64,000 bases of DNA from [Eubacterium] infirmum (GCA_900450455.1 UGGN01000002.1:248001-312000); one strand, 5' to 3'. Counted from the first letter of the stretch, positions 1 to 9,268 are shown. Made by a program: numbers and translations. The notes: generated by a model from the sequence alone, not told the origin.

Positions 1-1
1 C

Positions 2-553
2 CATAATGAAGGTGGCGAATGTTTTATAATAGATCCGGGATATAATGCAGAAAAGATTATAAAAGATATTGAGAAGAAGAATTTGAAACCAAAGGGAATA
101 CTTTTGACGCATATGCACTATGATCATGTCGGTGCAGTGCCGGGAATCAAGGCTAGATTTGATATACCTACATATATGCATGCACAGGATGCACAAGAAT
201 ATAAGGGACATATAGACAGGCTTTTATATGGTGGAGAAGAGCTGGATCTGGAGGGTGAGAGCATAAAAATCATCCACACTCCGGGTCACAGTCACGGCTC
301 GATTTGCATAATGTGTGAGGAGAGCAAGGCTTGCTTTACGGGCGATACAATTTTTGATATAGATTTGGGACGCACGGATCTAAATTGTGGAAGCCAGAGC
401 GAGATGGAAGACAGTATTAGAAATGTCATAAGCAAATGGGATAACTCTATAAGGATTTATCCCGGTCACGATGTCAGTGCAACAATGAAGCAGGTGAGGA
501 AGTACAACACCGAGTATCTCGCTATAATGCAAGGAGCAGGAGATGAAAATTAA
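2..553 (+). CDS. MBL-fold metallo-hydrolase, 5'-truncated by window edge
   Basis: The open frame runs in from base 2 without a start, so the N-terminus lies outside the window; 183 residues are visible. The metallo-beta-lactamase metal-binding motif HxHxDH is present (THMHYDHVG). Later ligands follow in HTPGHSHG, in GDTIFD and in YPGHD, so the di-metal site is complete. The short length and this motif set match the glyoxalase II-like group of small MBL hydrolases, which hydrolyse thioesters such as S-lactoylglutathione or related bacillithiol/cysteine adducts. The substrate here is not known. It overlaps the next gene by 11 bases, so the two are probably translationally coupled. Confidence 0.85.
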   Translation, partial: HNEGGECFIIDPGYNAEKIIKDIEKKNLKPKGILLTHMHYDHVGAVPGIKARFDIPTYMHAQDAQEYKGHIDRLLYGGEELDLEGESIKIIHTPGHSHGSICIMCEESKACFTGDTIFDIDLGRTDLNCGSQSEMEDSIRNVISKWDNSIRIYPGHDVSATMKQVRKYNTEYLAIMQGAGDEN

Positions 554-1376
554 GATGATAGGGCTTGACCTTGATGGCACAGCACTAAACGACAAGGGTG
601 AGTTTTCAAAAAGGACAAGGCAGGCTTTCAAACAGGCACATGATTGCGGTATACACGTTGTAATTGCAACGGGTAGAGCTGAGTTTTCATTACCCCAAAA
701 CATTGCAGAAGTGGATGGACTGGAGTATGTAATTACATCAAATGGAGCTAGAGTTCTGAAGCTAAGCGACCGTTCCGTCGTGTATAAGAATTTCATAAGT
801 CCCCAAAAAGTTAGAGAGGTCATAGATGTTCTAAAATCACATCATGCAAGGGCAGAAATGTTTGCTAACGGTAAGGCTTACATAAGCCGAAATGAATACG
901 ATGCCATTGTTTCCGGAGATATTTTGACAAGAAGCAGGGCTTATGTGATGGCAACGAGAAATCCCATTGATGATATATTTGCCCATATGATTGATTGGGA
1001 TAATCACATCGAAAATATCAGTGTGAACTATCCTAACAATGAAAAAAAACGTGAATGTGAAAAGAAGCTCGCCGAGATTGAGGGAATAACGGTAACATCA
1101 TCATTTCCGTTAAACAATGAGATAGGAGGGGCAAGCACCAGCAAGGCTGACGCATTGGAATTTCTTCTTCAGAACTTTGGACTACATAAGGATAATCTGT
1201 TAGTTTGCGGAGATAGCAGAAACGATATATCAATGATAGAACATGCAGGATTGGGAGTTGCTATGGGAAATGCGGACGACTTAGTCAAGGAGGCAGCAGA
1301 CCTTACGACTCTATCAAATGAAGAAGATGGAGTTGCATATGTTATCGAAAAATATGCGCTAAAATCCGGGTTATAA
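543..1376 (+). CDS. Cof-type HAD-IIB family phosphatase
   Basis: 277-residue cytoplasmic hydrolase of the haloacid dehalogenase superfamily. Motif I is GLDLDGT (nucleophile Asp9, acid/base Asp11), motif II lies near ATGR, and motif III/IV is CGDSRNDISMIEHAG near the C-terminus. The large insert between motifs II and III is the C2B cap of Cof/YidA-type enzymes, which dephosphorylate sugar phosphates and similar metabolites; the substrate cannot be read from sequence. The ATG overlaps the end of the MBL gene. A strong intrinsic terminator follows 22 bases after the stop, ending this transcription unit. Confidence 0.9.
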   Translation: MKIKMIGLDLDGTALNDKGEFSKRTRQAFKQAHDCGIHVVIATGRAEFSLPQNIAEVDGLEYVITSNGARVLKLSDRSVVYKNFISPQKVREVIDVLKSHHARAEMFANGKAYISRNEYDAIVSGDILTRSRAYVMATRNPIDDIFAHMIDWDNHIENISVNYPNNEKKRECEKKLAEIEGITVTSSFPLNNEIGGASTSKADALEFLLQNFGLHKDNLLVCGDSRNDISMIEHAGLGVAMGNADDLVKEAADLTTLSNEEDGVAYVIEKYALKSGL

Positions 1377-1398
1377 GCAAATCCAATATGTAAACACA

Positions 1399-1436
1399 GC
1401 TTCTTTGCCAAACTATGGCAAGGAGGCTTTTTTATT
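1399..1436 (+). terminator. Rho-independent terminator after the HAD gene
   Basis: A 12 bp stem (1399-1410 with 1416-1427, two G-U pairs) encloses a 5-base loop and is followed by a run of T. It lies just downstream of the HAD phosphatase stop codon. Confidence 0.85.
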
Positions 1437-1524
1437 TGCAAATGTTGAGAATGCATTTTGATAGCTAATACTAAAATTATATATATGAATTTTCGAATTA
1501 TATCTGGTATATAGATTTATATTG

Positions 1525-1533
1525 TGATATAAT
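1525..1533 (+). promoter_or_regulatory. Extended -10 promoter for the dipeptidase gene
   Basis: TGATATAAT is an extended -10 hexamer (TGnTATAAT). No convincing -35 box lies 17 bases upstream, as is usual for extended -10 promoters. It sits about 110 bases before the dipeptidase ATG and after the upstream terminator. The rest of 1377-1646 is AT-rich with no gene visible. Confidence 0.4.
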
Positions 1534-1646
1534 ATACATAGTTACTTATAATTTTAAATATGCATAATCTTTATTTCGCGATACTGATGACATCTGTTTG
1601 AATATTTATAAGTAATTAAAATATGACGGTTTTAAGGAGGCATAAC

Positions 1647-2354
1647 ATGAATAAATATCTTAGGAAAGCCATCCCGATAATCAAGGATCCCGGAAATTGT
1701 GAAAGGAAGGCATTTATCAATTCGCCACTGATCGATATTAAGCCAAACAATAAGCTTTTAATCGACATGCAATATCCGAACCTGGGTTTTAAAAATGCAG
1801 AAAAGCGTTGTATGGCAAGAAAGGAAGTTGTAGAAATGCTATATAGGGCTGCTGAACTTCTTCCTGAGGGATATAAATTTGTGATTTGGGATGCATGGAG
1901 ACCATTTGCTCTACAAAAGGAATTGTTTACTTCATATAGCAGCAAAATAATTAAGGAGTTCCATCTTGAAAATTTGACGGAGAAAGAACAGGAAAACGAG
2001 ATTGCAAAGTTTATAGCTGATCCAATTCCGGATGAGGAGCTTCCACCGGCTCATACGACAGGCGGGGCAATTGATCTGACTATAATTGGTCCAAATGGAA
2101 AATATCTTGATTTTGGAACTGATTTTGATGCATTCACAGAAAAGACGAGAGCAGGCTACTACGAGACGATAGATGTGGAAAATGATTCTAAGGCAAAGAC
2201 TATACGAGATAACCGAAGATTTCTGTACAATCTGATGATTGAAGTTGGCTTTAGCAATCTGCCATCTGAATGGTGGCACTATGAATATGGTGATAAAAAT
2301 TGGGCCGATATCCAAGGCAAAGCCGCACTATACAAGGGAATTTTTGAATATTAA
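1647..2354 (+). CDS. M15 family D-Ala-D-Ala dipeptidase (VanX/DdpX-like)
   Basis: 235-residue zinc peptidase that should cleave D-Ala-D-Ala dipeptide. I start at the ATG at 1647, seven bases after AAGGAGG; an ATG at 1623 lies upstream of that site and lacks one of its own. The M15D signature is complete: HTTGGAIDL supplies the His and Asp zinc ligands and EWWHYEYGD supplies the catalytic Glu and last His ligand. No signal peptide or membrane segment is visible, so the enzyme is probably cytoplasmic. No vanH, vanA, vanR or vanS lies nearby, so a role in recycling cell-wall dipeptide is more likely than vancomycin resistance. Confidence 0.88.
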   Translation: MNKYLRKAIPIIKDPGNCERKAFINSPLIDIKPNNKLLIDMQYPNLGFKNAEKRCMARKEVVEMLYRAAELLPEGYKFVIWDAWRPFALQKELFTSYSSKIIKEFHLENLTEKEQENEIAKFIADPIPDEELPPAHTTGGAIDLTIIGPNGKYLDFGTDFDAFTEKTRAGYYETIDVENDSKAKTIRDNRRFLYNLMIEVGFSNLPSEWWHYEYGDKNWADIQGKAALYKGIFEY

Positions 2355-2360
2355 ATATCA

Positions 2361-2389
2361 TTGTTAATTTAAACGATAAGATATATAAT
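2361..2389 (+). promoter_or_regulatory. Promoter of the DUF819 gene
   Basis: TTGTTA at 2361-2366, a 17-base spacer and a perfect TATAAT at 2384-2389. It gives the DUF819 gene its own start, about 35 bases of leader before the ATG. Confidence 0.5.
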
Positions 2390-2431
2390 AATTTTAATTA
2401 TTCATTCTAATATCAGAAAGGAGACCTGATT

Positions 2432-3676
2432 ATGTTAAGTTCATTTTTTAAGAATGCTTTGGGTAGAGATACTTTAGTGGCTGCAGATGATACATGGACT
2501 TTATTGTTTATCCTTGTTGCTTCAGTTGCTACCGCAATTTTTCTGGAGCAGAAATACGCATGGGCTTCTAAAATTTCAGGAGCGATTATCGCACTTATCA
2601 TTGCGCTTGTGCTATCGAATCTAGGAATTATTCCTATTCACAGCACTTTATACGACGATATCATATGGGGATATGCAGTTCCAATAGGAATTCCTTTATT
2701 ACTTCTTCAATGTAACATGAAGAAAATTTGGAAAGAAACAGGCCGTATGATGGTTGTATTCATAATCGGAGCTGTGGGAACATGTGTAGGTGCATTGCTT
2801 GCTTACACGCTTCTACACAACTACATTCCGGAGGCATCCGGGGTTGCTGCTATGATGACAGGCTCATACATAGGTGGCGGTGTGAATTTTGCGGCGCTTG
2901 CATCACAGTTTAAGGTGACGGGGCAAACTATCGGAGCAGCAACTGTTGCCGACAATCTATTGATGGCGCTTTACTTCTTCGCTCTAATTATGTTTGCAGG
3001 ACTTAATTTCTTCCGCAAGCACTTTGCTCATCCACATATCGATGGGGTTGAGAAAAATGGATTGGATGATTCAAAGACGCAGGCGGCAGCATACTGGAGC
3101 CGTAAGGATATTTCTCTAAAGGATATCGCTTTCAACATAGCATATGCTGTTACAATAGTATTTCTTTCTAATATAATTTCGCACGCTATCGCAGGGGCAA
3201 TTCCTACAGATAACGCAGTTCTAAAGATGTGCAACATTTTCTTCGGATCGCAGTATGTATGGATTACGACACTTTCGATGATAGTTGCCACCTACGGTGA
3301 AAAACAGGTTGAAAAGATGAATGGTGCCCAGGAAATAGGTACTTATTTCATATACATGTTCCTGTTTGTAATCGGCGTTCCTGCGTCAATCGTTGAAATC
3401 ATCACAAATACACCGGCTCTACTGCTATTTACAGCTATAATGGTAATTGTAAACATGATATTCTGTTTTACAGGAGGAAAGCTTTTGAAATTCAACCTGG
3501 AAGACTGTATTCTCGCATCAAATGCAAACATCGGTGGACCGACAACGGCTGCAGGAATGGCAATATCACAAGGATGGAGCAAGCTGGTAGGACCTGTAAT
3601 GCTCGTAGGTACCTTCGGGTATGTAATCGGTACATATCTCGGAGTTATCATAGGCGGAGTTCTCGGTGCTTCCTAG
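2432..3676 (+). CDS. DUF819 family integral membrane protein
   Basis: 414-residue polytopic membrane protein with roughly eleven hydrophobic segments. The DUF819 (YjcL-like) glycine-rich hallmarks are present in both halves: GSYIGGGVNFAALA in the first and NANIGGPTTAAGMA in the second. This internal similarity suggests an inverted-repeat transporter fold. The family is thought to be a transporter group, but no substrate is established. A GGAGA site precedes the ATG by 8 bases. It follows the D-Ala-D-Ala dipeptidase in the same direction but has its own promoter, so a shared role in dipeptide handling is only a guess. Confidence 0.85.
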   Translation: MLSSFFKNALGRDTLVAADDTWTLLFILVASVATAIFLEQKYAWASKISGAIIALIIALVLSNLGIIPIHSTLYDDIIWGYAVPIGIPLLLLQCNMKKIWKETGRMMVVFIIGAVGTCVGALLAYTLLHNYIPEASGVAAMMTGSYIGGGVNFAALASQFKVTGQTIGAATVADNLLMALYFFALIMFAGLNFFRKHFAHPHIDGVEKNGLDDSKTQAAAYWSRKDISLKDIAFNIAYAVTIVFLSNIISHAIAGAIPTDNAVLKMCNIFFGSQYVWITTLSMIVATYGEKQVEKMNGAQEIGTYFIYMFLFVIGVPASIVEIITNTPALLLFTAIMVIVNMIFCFTGGKLLKFNLEDCILASNANIGGPTTAAGMAISQGWSKLVGPVMLVGTFGYVIGTYLGVIIGGVLGAS

Positions 3677-3700
3677 AGTTTGCAAGACTAAAACGAATCA

Positions 3701-3734
3701 AAAACTCGAGTTCAAAACGGACTCGGGTTTTTTG
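3701..3734 (+). terminator. Rho-independent terminator after the DUF819 gene
   Basis: A stem of at least 9 bp (AACTCGAGT with ACTCGGGTT, one G-U pair) is followed by six T. No other feature is visible between 3735 and the yraN ribosome binding site. Confidence 0.8.
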
Positions 3735-3824
3735 GTGTTAAAAGTAGAATTATATATGGGAAAATTTGACATTTATAGCATGCGATGATAAATTGGAAAT
3801 ATATTACATTTAGATGGAGGAGCA

Positions 3825-4154
3825 TTGTATAAGCAGAAATTTGGGAATTTGGGTGAGGAGCTGGCTTGCACCTATTTGGAGAATAAGCAATTTGAAGTTT
3901 TAGCAAGAAACTATAGAAGTAAGTTCGGTGAGATAGATGTAATTGCACTTCGCAAGGGAACGCTTCATTTTATTGAAGTTAAGACCCGCTCAACTGATAG
4001 GTTTGGAAAGCCGGCAGAAGCTGTAGATAGAGAGAAGATGTCTAAGATATTAAGGCTTGCACAGGTATTTATCAAAGAGAACAAGTTTGAGTATTATAGA
4101 TATTCTTTTGATGTAATAGAAGTGAAACTGAACCACTTAGAGGGGGTGCTGTGA
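3825..4154 (+). CDS. YraN family (UPF0102) endonuclease-like protein
   Basis: 109 residues, the usual length for UPF0102. It keeps the restriction-endonuclease-like core: GEELACTYL, the Asp of GEIDVIAL and the FIEVKTR motif that corresponds to the PD-(D/E)xK active site. The start is a TTG four bases after GGAGG; no upstream ATG fits this frame. Its role is unproven, but yraN is commonly found next to comM, dprA and rnhB. The stop overlaps the comM start, which points to an operon of DNA-handling genes. Confidence 0.88.
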   Translation: MYKQKFGNLGEELACTYLENKQFEVLARNYRSKFGEIDVIALRKGTLHFIEVKTRSTDRFGKPAEAVDREKMSKILRLAQVFIKENKFEYYRYSFDVIEVKLNHLEGVL

Positions 4155-5656
4155 TGATGAAGGCCTACGGTATGATAGTCCATGGGCTTAAGGCAATAAT
4201 GATAGAGGTTGAGAGCAGTATTTCCAGGGGTATACCACATTGTAATGTGATCGGATATGGAAATACCATAGTTAAGGAAGCAATTCTCAGGGTTAGATCT
4301 GCTATAGAAAGTTCCGGTTTAAATTATCCAATGTCTAGGATAACAATAAATCTTGCGCCTGCGGATATACCTAAGAGAGGGAGTCAGCTTGAGCTTGGCA
4401 TGGCTATATCTCTTCTTGTAGCCAGTGGACAGCTATTTGATGGAGAACTTGAGAATACATGTTTTGTTGGGGAACTCTCGTTAGATGGTAAGTTAAATCC
4501 ATGCAAAGGCGTTCTGGCAATTTTACTTGAGGCAAAGAATAAGAATTTTAAAAATGTAATTATTCCAAATGCAAACATACATGAGGCTGAATTGATAGAA
4601 GGTTTAAATATCTATGCATTTGGAAAGCTTAGTGAGGTAGTAGACTTTATAAACAAAAAGAAAAAAGTTGAGAAGCTTCAAGCTAAAAGTAAATTCGCAA
4701 GTAGCGATAGATTTAGCAAGGATTTTAGAGATATCAAAGGTCAAGAGACAGCGAAGAGGGCTATTTTAATCGCTGTAGCAGGAGGTCATCCAATTTTGAT
4801 GGTAGGAAGTCCGGGCGTAGGAAAGAGCATGCTTGCAGAGAGGGTGCCCGGCATAATGCCACCTTTAGAACGGGATGAAATTATTGAATCGAGCCTTATT
4901 CACTCTATTTCAAGGGAGATGACAGATGGTAAATTTACCGACACGCCACCGTTTAGAAGACCTTCGGTAAATATAAGTGTTCCAAGCCTTTTGGGTTCCG
5001 GATATCCGCCAACTCCCGGTGAAATAACCTTGGCTCATAGAGGTGTACTTTTTTTAGAGGAGATAAACGAAATGAACAGGATTGCAGTGGATTCTCTCAG
5101 GGTACCGTTGGACAGAAAATGCGTGTGTCTGAACAAGCGAGGGGAAGGCTTTGTTTATCCCGCTGATTTTCTTTTGATATCATGTGCAAATCCGTGTAAG
5201 TGCGGTTATCTTTATAGCCGTAAGAAGGAATGTACCTGCACGCCGGGAGAAATATCTGCATATAAGGCGAGACTTTCAGGACCGATAAGCGATAGAATAG
5301 ATATTCACATATTTATAAACGAGCCTGATTTTGATGAACTCACAGTCAGTGACGGGATGGGTAGCGCAGAGATGAGAAGAAAGGTGTTAAAGGTACGAAA
5401 ACTCCAGTCAAAGCGTTATGCTAGAGAAGATTTTAAACTAAACTCGAGTATTTTTGATAACAAAATTGCTAAATACTGTAGCTTTGACAGTGATGGAGAG
5501 GCCTTTATAAAAAACGCATATAAAACACTTAAGCTAACTCCTAGAAGCATGGTAAAAATCAGAAAGATATCAAGGACTATAGCTGACTTAGATGAGAGCA
5601 AGGAAATCAAGCTTAAGCATATTTCAGAAGCGATACAGTTCAGACAAAGGTGGTAG
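4154..5656 (+). CDS. comM: YifB family Mg-chelatase-like AAA+ ATPase (ComM)
   Basis: About 500 residues in the ComM layout: an N-terminal Lon-protease-like S5 domain, then a magnesium-chelatase AAA+ core with Walker A GSPGVGKS and Walker B VLFLEEINEM, a Cys-rich insert (CANPCKCGY, CTCTPGE) and a C-terminal lid. ComM is a hexameric branch-migration helicase that extends DNA heteroduplex during natural transformation. Three in-frame starts (GTG 4151, ATG 4154, ATG 4157) follow AGGGGGTG; ATG 4154 overlaps the yraN stop. The neighbour dprA also serves DNA uptake and recombination. Confidence 0.93.
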   Translation: MMKAYGMIVHGLKAIMIEVESSISRGIPHCNVIGYGNTIVKEAILRVRSAIESSGLNYPMSRITINLAPADIPKRGSQLELGMAISLLVASGQLFDGELENTCFVGELSLDGKLNPCKGVLAILLEAKNKNFKNVIIPNANIHEAELIEGLNIYAFGKLSEVVDFINKKKKVEKLQAKSKFASSDRFSKDFRDIKGQETAKRAILIAVAGGHPILMVGSPGVGKSMLAERVPGIMPPLERDEIIESSLIHSISREMTDGKFTDTPPFRRPSVNISVPSLLGSGYPPTPGEITLAHRGVLFLEEINEMNRIAVDSLRVPLDRKCVCLNKRGEGFVYPADFLLISCANPCKCGYLYSRKKECTCTPGEISAYKARLSGPISDRIDIHIFINEPDFDELTVSDGMGSAEMRRKVLKVRKLQSKRYAREDFKLNSSIFDNKIAKYCSFDSDGEAFIKNAYKTLKLTPRSMVKIRKISRTIADLDESKEIKLKHISEAIQFRQRW

Positions 5657-6511
5657 ATGACAAATATAATAAAAGAAAATGACAAAAATTATCCCGGTAA
5701 AATTAAGGAATGTTTGCCGGATTGTAAGCCCCTATACTACAGAGGAAACTTGTCGCTACTAAATAAACCTACGATTGCTATTGTAGGAAGCAGAAAGGCT
5801 TCAGCGTACGGTAAAAGTTGTGCGAGGGCACTGGCTAAATGTGCGGTAGAGTATGGAACAACAGTTGTGAGTGGGCTGGCTTTAGGCATAGATTCAGAAG
5901 CACATATGGCTTGTTTAGAAAGTGGAGGGCAAACAATTGCAGTTCTTGCAAATGGAGTTGATGTTTTTTATCCGAAGAGAAATCAAGATATGCAGAAAAG
6001 AATAGCAGGAACAGGCCTTCTTATCAGTGAGTATGAGGATGGAACAAGGGCTCAAAGATATACATTTCCTATAAGAAATCGAATAATAAGTGCCATTTCT
6101 GATGCAGTTGTTATTGTTGAAGCAGGTGCGCGTAGCGGTTCGTTAATTACAGCAGAATGTGCACAGGAACAAGGTAAGGAGGTATATTCAGTACCAGGGA
6201 ATATCACAAATCCGGGCAGTCTGGGAACAAACAAGCTTATAAGAGATGGTGCTGTACCACTTATCAATTTTGATGAACTATTTGCTGACCTTGGATTAAG
6301 TAAAATAAGCAAAAAATCAGATAAACTTTTCCTGAGTAAGACAGAATCAAGGGTTCTTGAGGTGATTAGAAGTAGTGTAGAACTCTCAATTGAACAAATT
6401 CGTCACATAACGAACATGGATTTAGCAGAAATCAATGCTATAATTACAATTCTTGAAATGAAAGGGCTTATTTTTTGCGAAATGGGAAAAGTAAGCATTG
6501 CAAATTTATAA
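5657..6511 (+). CDS. dprA: DNA-processing protein DprA
   Basis: 284 residues. DprA loads RecA onto incoming single-stranded DNA during transformation. The Rossmann-like core is complete: TIAIVGSRKAS at the start of the fold, VVSGLALGIDSEAH, FPIRNRIISA and EAGARSGSLITAECA, followed by PGNITNPGS. A C-terminal winged-helix segment (residues about 225-284) is present. The usual N-terminal SAM-like domain is very short, so the protein is smaller than the 360-residue forms. The ATG directly follows the comM stop codon. Confidence 0.93.
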   Translation: MTNIIKENDKNYPGKIKECLPDCKPLYYRGNLSLLNKPTIAIVGSRKASAYGKSCARALAKCAVEYGTTVVSGLALGIDSEAHMACLESGGQTIAVLANGVDVFYPKRNQDMQKRIAGTGLLISEYEDGTRAQRYTFPIRNRIISAISDAVVIVEAGARSGSLITAECAQEQGKEVYSVPGNITNPGSLGTNKLIRDGAVPLINFDELFADLGLSKISKKSDKLFLSKTESRVLEVIRSSVELSIEQIRHITNMDLAEINAIITILEMKGLIFCEMGKVSIANL

Positions 6512-6601
6512 AAAAAATATACAATAGGAATTTGTAAACATAGTTTATTGTGATAATTGTAATATATTTAGAAAAGATAGGTAAAGTTTTAGGAGAGTTA
6601 A

Positions 6602-8698
6602 ATGGCAGCTGTCAAATCAAAAAAGAGTAAAGGCAAATCATCGAGTTCAAAGAGTAATAAGACTCTAGTAATCGTGGAATCCCCATCCAAGGCAAAAACG
6701 ATAGGAAAATATTTAGGCAGCAAGTATAACGTAATTGCTTCGGTTGGACATGTAAGAGATTTGCCAAAGAGTAAGCTTGGAATAGATATAGATGATAACT
6801 TTGAGCCTCAGTATATTTCGATAAGAGGAAAGGGTGATCTCATCAAGAGCCTCAAGAAGGAGGCTGCCAAGGCGAGTAAGGTCTATCTTGCAACCGACCC
6901 TGATAGAGAGGGAGAGGCTATATCTTGGCATTTGGCATACCTCTTGGGTTTAGATACAGAGGAAGCATGCAGGATAGAATTTAATGAAATAACAAAAGAC
7001 ACTATAAAGGAAGCAATTAAACATCCGCGCAAGATCAATATGGGACTTGTGGATGCACAGCAGGCAAGACGTGTTTTGGATAGACTTGTCGGATATCAGA
7101 TAAGCCCTCTGCTCTGGAGGAAGGTTAGAAAGGGACTTTCAGCCGGACGTGTGCAGTCTGCAGCTCTTAAGATAATTTGCGATAGAGAGCGCGAGATAGA
7201 AAGGTTTGAGCCTAAGGAATTTTGGAACATCATAGCTGAATTTAAGAAGGGCAAGAAGTTTCAAGCAAAGCTCATAGAGAAAAATGGCAAGAAGCTAACA
7301 GTTGAAAATAAGGATCAAAATGACAACATAATAAAGGAATTAAATTCAGGTGAGTTTGTAGTATCAGATGTAAAGGAAAAGATAAGAATGCAGAAGCCTT
7401 ATCCACCTTTTACGACCAGTAGCCTACAGCAAGATGCGGGAAACAAACTGAATTTTAACGCAAAGAAAACTATGATGATAGCGCAGCAGTTATATGAGGG
7501 CGTAGACGTAAAGGGTAGAGGAACTACCGGTCTTATTACTTATCTCAGAACGGACTCTGTGCGTATTTCTGATGCAGCAAAACAGACAGCAAAGGAGTTC
7601 ATAGTATCAAAGTTTGGTGTTGAATACAGTGCAAACAATGTCTTCTCAAATAAGAAAAAGGACATTCAGGATGCACACGAAGCTATCAGACCTGCAATTA
7701 TAGAGCTTGAACCGTCACTTATCAAGGATTCGCTCACGACGGATCAGTTTAAGCTATATAATCTAATTTGGAACAGATTCATGGCCAGCCAGATGTCACA
7801 GGCAAAGTCGAACAGCATGCAGGTTAGTATCGTAAATGGAATATACGGATTTAAGGCAAATGGATCTGAACTAATTTTCGATGGTTTTAGAAAGTTATAT
7901 AATACTGCTGATGATGAGGGAGCGAAGCTTCTTCCAAGCTTAGAAAAGGATGAGAAGCTCAAGGCAGAAAGCCTTAAGGGTGAGCAATCCTTCACTCAGC
8001 CACCTGCAAGATATACAGAAGCAAGCCTTGTAAAAGAACTTGAGGACAAGGATATAGGACGTCCAAGCACATACGCACCTATAGTCAGCACTTTAACAGA
8101 GCGTAAATATGTAGCAAGAGAAAAGAAGGCTCTTAAACCTACAGAACTGGGTTTCCTCGTCAATGATTTAATGGAAGAGTATTTCAAGGATATCGTGGAC
8201 GCAGGATTTACAGCTAATATGGAAAATAGTCTGGATGATGTAGAGGTAGGGGGACAGAAGTGGAAGGATTTGATTTCCGAATTCTATGGCCCTTTTAAGA
8301 AAGAACTGGATATCGCAGATAAGGCAATAGAAAAAATTGTAGTTGAAGATATTCCGACAGATGAGATATGTGAGATTTGTGGAAGACCTATGGTGATAAA
8401 GGCGGGAAGATTCGGAGACTTTATTGCCTGTAGTGGATATCCGGAATGCAAGAACACAAAACCAATTGTTAAGACAATCGGTGTAAAGTGTCCAAATTGT
8501 GGTAAAGATATTGTAGCACGCAGAAGTAAGAGAGGTAGGCTTTTTTATGGATGCAGCGGATACCCTGAGTGCAAAACTGTATTTTGGAACAAGCCTACAA
8601 ACAAAAAATGTCCTGAATGTAACAGCATATTATTAGAAAAAAAGACAAAGAATAAAAATTTTGTTTGTTCAAACGAGAAATGTGGGTATACAGAATAA
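6602..8698 (+). CDS. topA: DNA topoisomerase I
   Basis: 698-residue type IA topoisomerase that relaxes negatively supercoiled DNA. The Toprim domain begins at TLVIVESPSKAKTIGKYLG with the metal-binding DPDREGE further on. The nicking tyrosine is Tyr314 in GLITYLRTDSVRIS. Three C-terminal zinc ribbons follow: CEIC with CSGYPEC, CPNC with CSGYPEC, and CPEC with CSNEKC. The first 20 residues are a lysine/serine-rich tail. Start ATG follows AGGAG by 6 bases. In Bacillus the next genes are trmFO and the recombinase gene codV; neither is present here and hslV follows directly. Confidence 0.97.
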   Translation: MAAVKSKKSKGKSSSSKSNKTLVIVESPSKAKTIGKYLGSKYNVIASVGHVRDLPKSKLGIDIDDNFEPQYISIRGKGDLIKSLKKEAAKASKVYLATDPDREGEAISWHLAYLLGLDTEEACRIEFNEITKDTIKEAIKHPRKINMGLVDAQQARRVLDRLVGYQISPLLWRKVRKGLSAGRVQSAALKIICDREREIERFEPKEFWNIIAEFKKGKKFQAKLIEKNGKKLTVENKDQNDNIIKELNSGEFVVSDVKEKIRMQKPYPPFTTSSLQQDAGNKLNFNAKKTMMIAQQLYEGVDVKGRGTTGLITYLRTDSVRISDAAKQTAKEFIVSKFGVEYSANNVFSNKKKDIQDAHEAIRPAIIELEPSLIKDSLTTDQFKLYNLIWNRFMASQMSQAKSNSMQVSIVNGIYGFKANGSELIFDGFRKLYNTADDEGAKLLPSLEKDEKLKAESLKGEQSFTQPPARYTEASLVKELEDKDIGRPSTYAPIVSTLTERKYVAREKKALKPTELGFLVNDLMEEYFKDIVDAGFTANMENSLDDVEVGGQKWKDLISEFYGPFKKELDIADKAIEKIVVEDIPTDEICEICGRPMVIKAGRFGDFIACSGYPECKNTKPIVKTIGVKCPNCGKDIVARRSKRGRLFYGCSGYPECKTVFWNKPTNKKCPECNSILLEKKTKNKNFVCSNEKCGYTE

Positions 8699-8719
8699 TA
8701 ACAATAGGAGGATATTGAC

Positions 8720-9259
8720 ATGGTCGAATTCCACGCAACGACAATTTGCGCAGTAAGAAGAGGTTCTGATGACATAGCCATCGGAGGAGATGGACAGGTT
8801 ACTATGGGCCAAACAGCGATAATGAAGAACGGTGCCAAGAAGGTAAAGAAAATATATAACAATCAGGTTTTGACAGGATTTGCAGGTTCTGTTGCAGATG
8901 CATTTTCACTTACTGAGAAGTTTGAAAAAAAGTTGGAGGAGCACGGCGGAAACCTAAAAAGAGCAGCTGTTGACCTTGCTCAGATGTGGCGTTCTGACAG
9001 AGGTATGCGCAATCTTGAGGCTTTGATGATTGTCATTGATAAGGATGATATGTTAGTTATATCAGGCACAGGTGAAGTTATAGCACCTGATCAGGATTTT
9101 GTGGCTATAGGCTCCGGCGGTAACTTTGCTTATTCAGCAGCAAACGCTCTGTTCAATCACACGGACATGGGTGCGGCGGAGATTGTTGAGGAATCGCTGA
9201 AGATTGCTTCTTCGATTTGTGTTTACACTAATGATAATATTAGTGTTGAGAAACTTTAG
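8720..9259 (+). CDS. hslV: ATP-dependent protease subunit HslV (ClpQ)
   Basis: 179 residues. HslV forms the double-hexamer peptidase of the HslUV protease. The N-terminus reads [12 protein letters not shown]: Thr7 matches the catalytic N-terminal threonine of the proteobacterial enzyme, so residues 1-6 would be a propeptide. Bacillus ClpQ (MSSFHATT) uses Ser2 instead, and that serine is Val here. GDGQVTMG, the KK pair and GSGGNFA are conserved. hslU follows after 9 bases, with codY next, the Bacillus clpQ-clpY-codY order. Confidence 0.95.
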   Translation: MVEFHATTICAVRRGSDDIAIGGDGQVTMGQTAIMKNGAKKVKKIYNNQVLTGFAGSVADAFSLTEKFEKKLEEHGGNLKRAAVDLAQMWRSDRGMRNLEALMIVIDKDDMLVISGTGEVIAPDQDFVAIGSGGNFAYSAANALFNHTDMGAAEIVEESLKIASSICVYTNDNISVEKL

Positions 9260-9268
9260 GAGGTTATT

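Noticed and set aside
1488..1502. CodY box before the dipeptidase gene
   Set aside because: AATTTTCGAATTATA shares only the left half of the consensus.
1647..2354. Vancomycin resistance locus
   Set aside because: Only the VanX-like enzyme is present; no ligase, lactate dehydrogenase or VanRS-type regulators are nearby.
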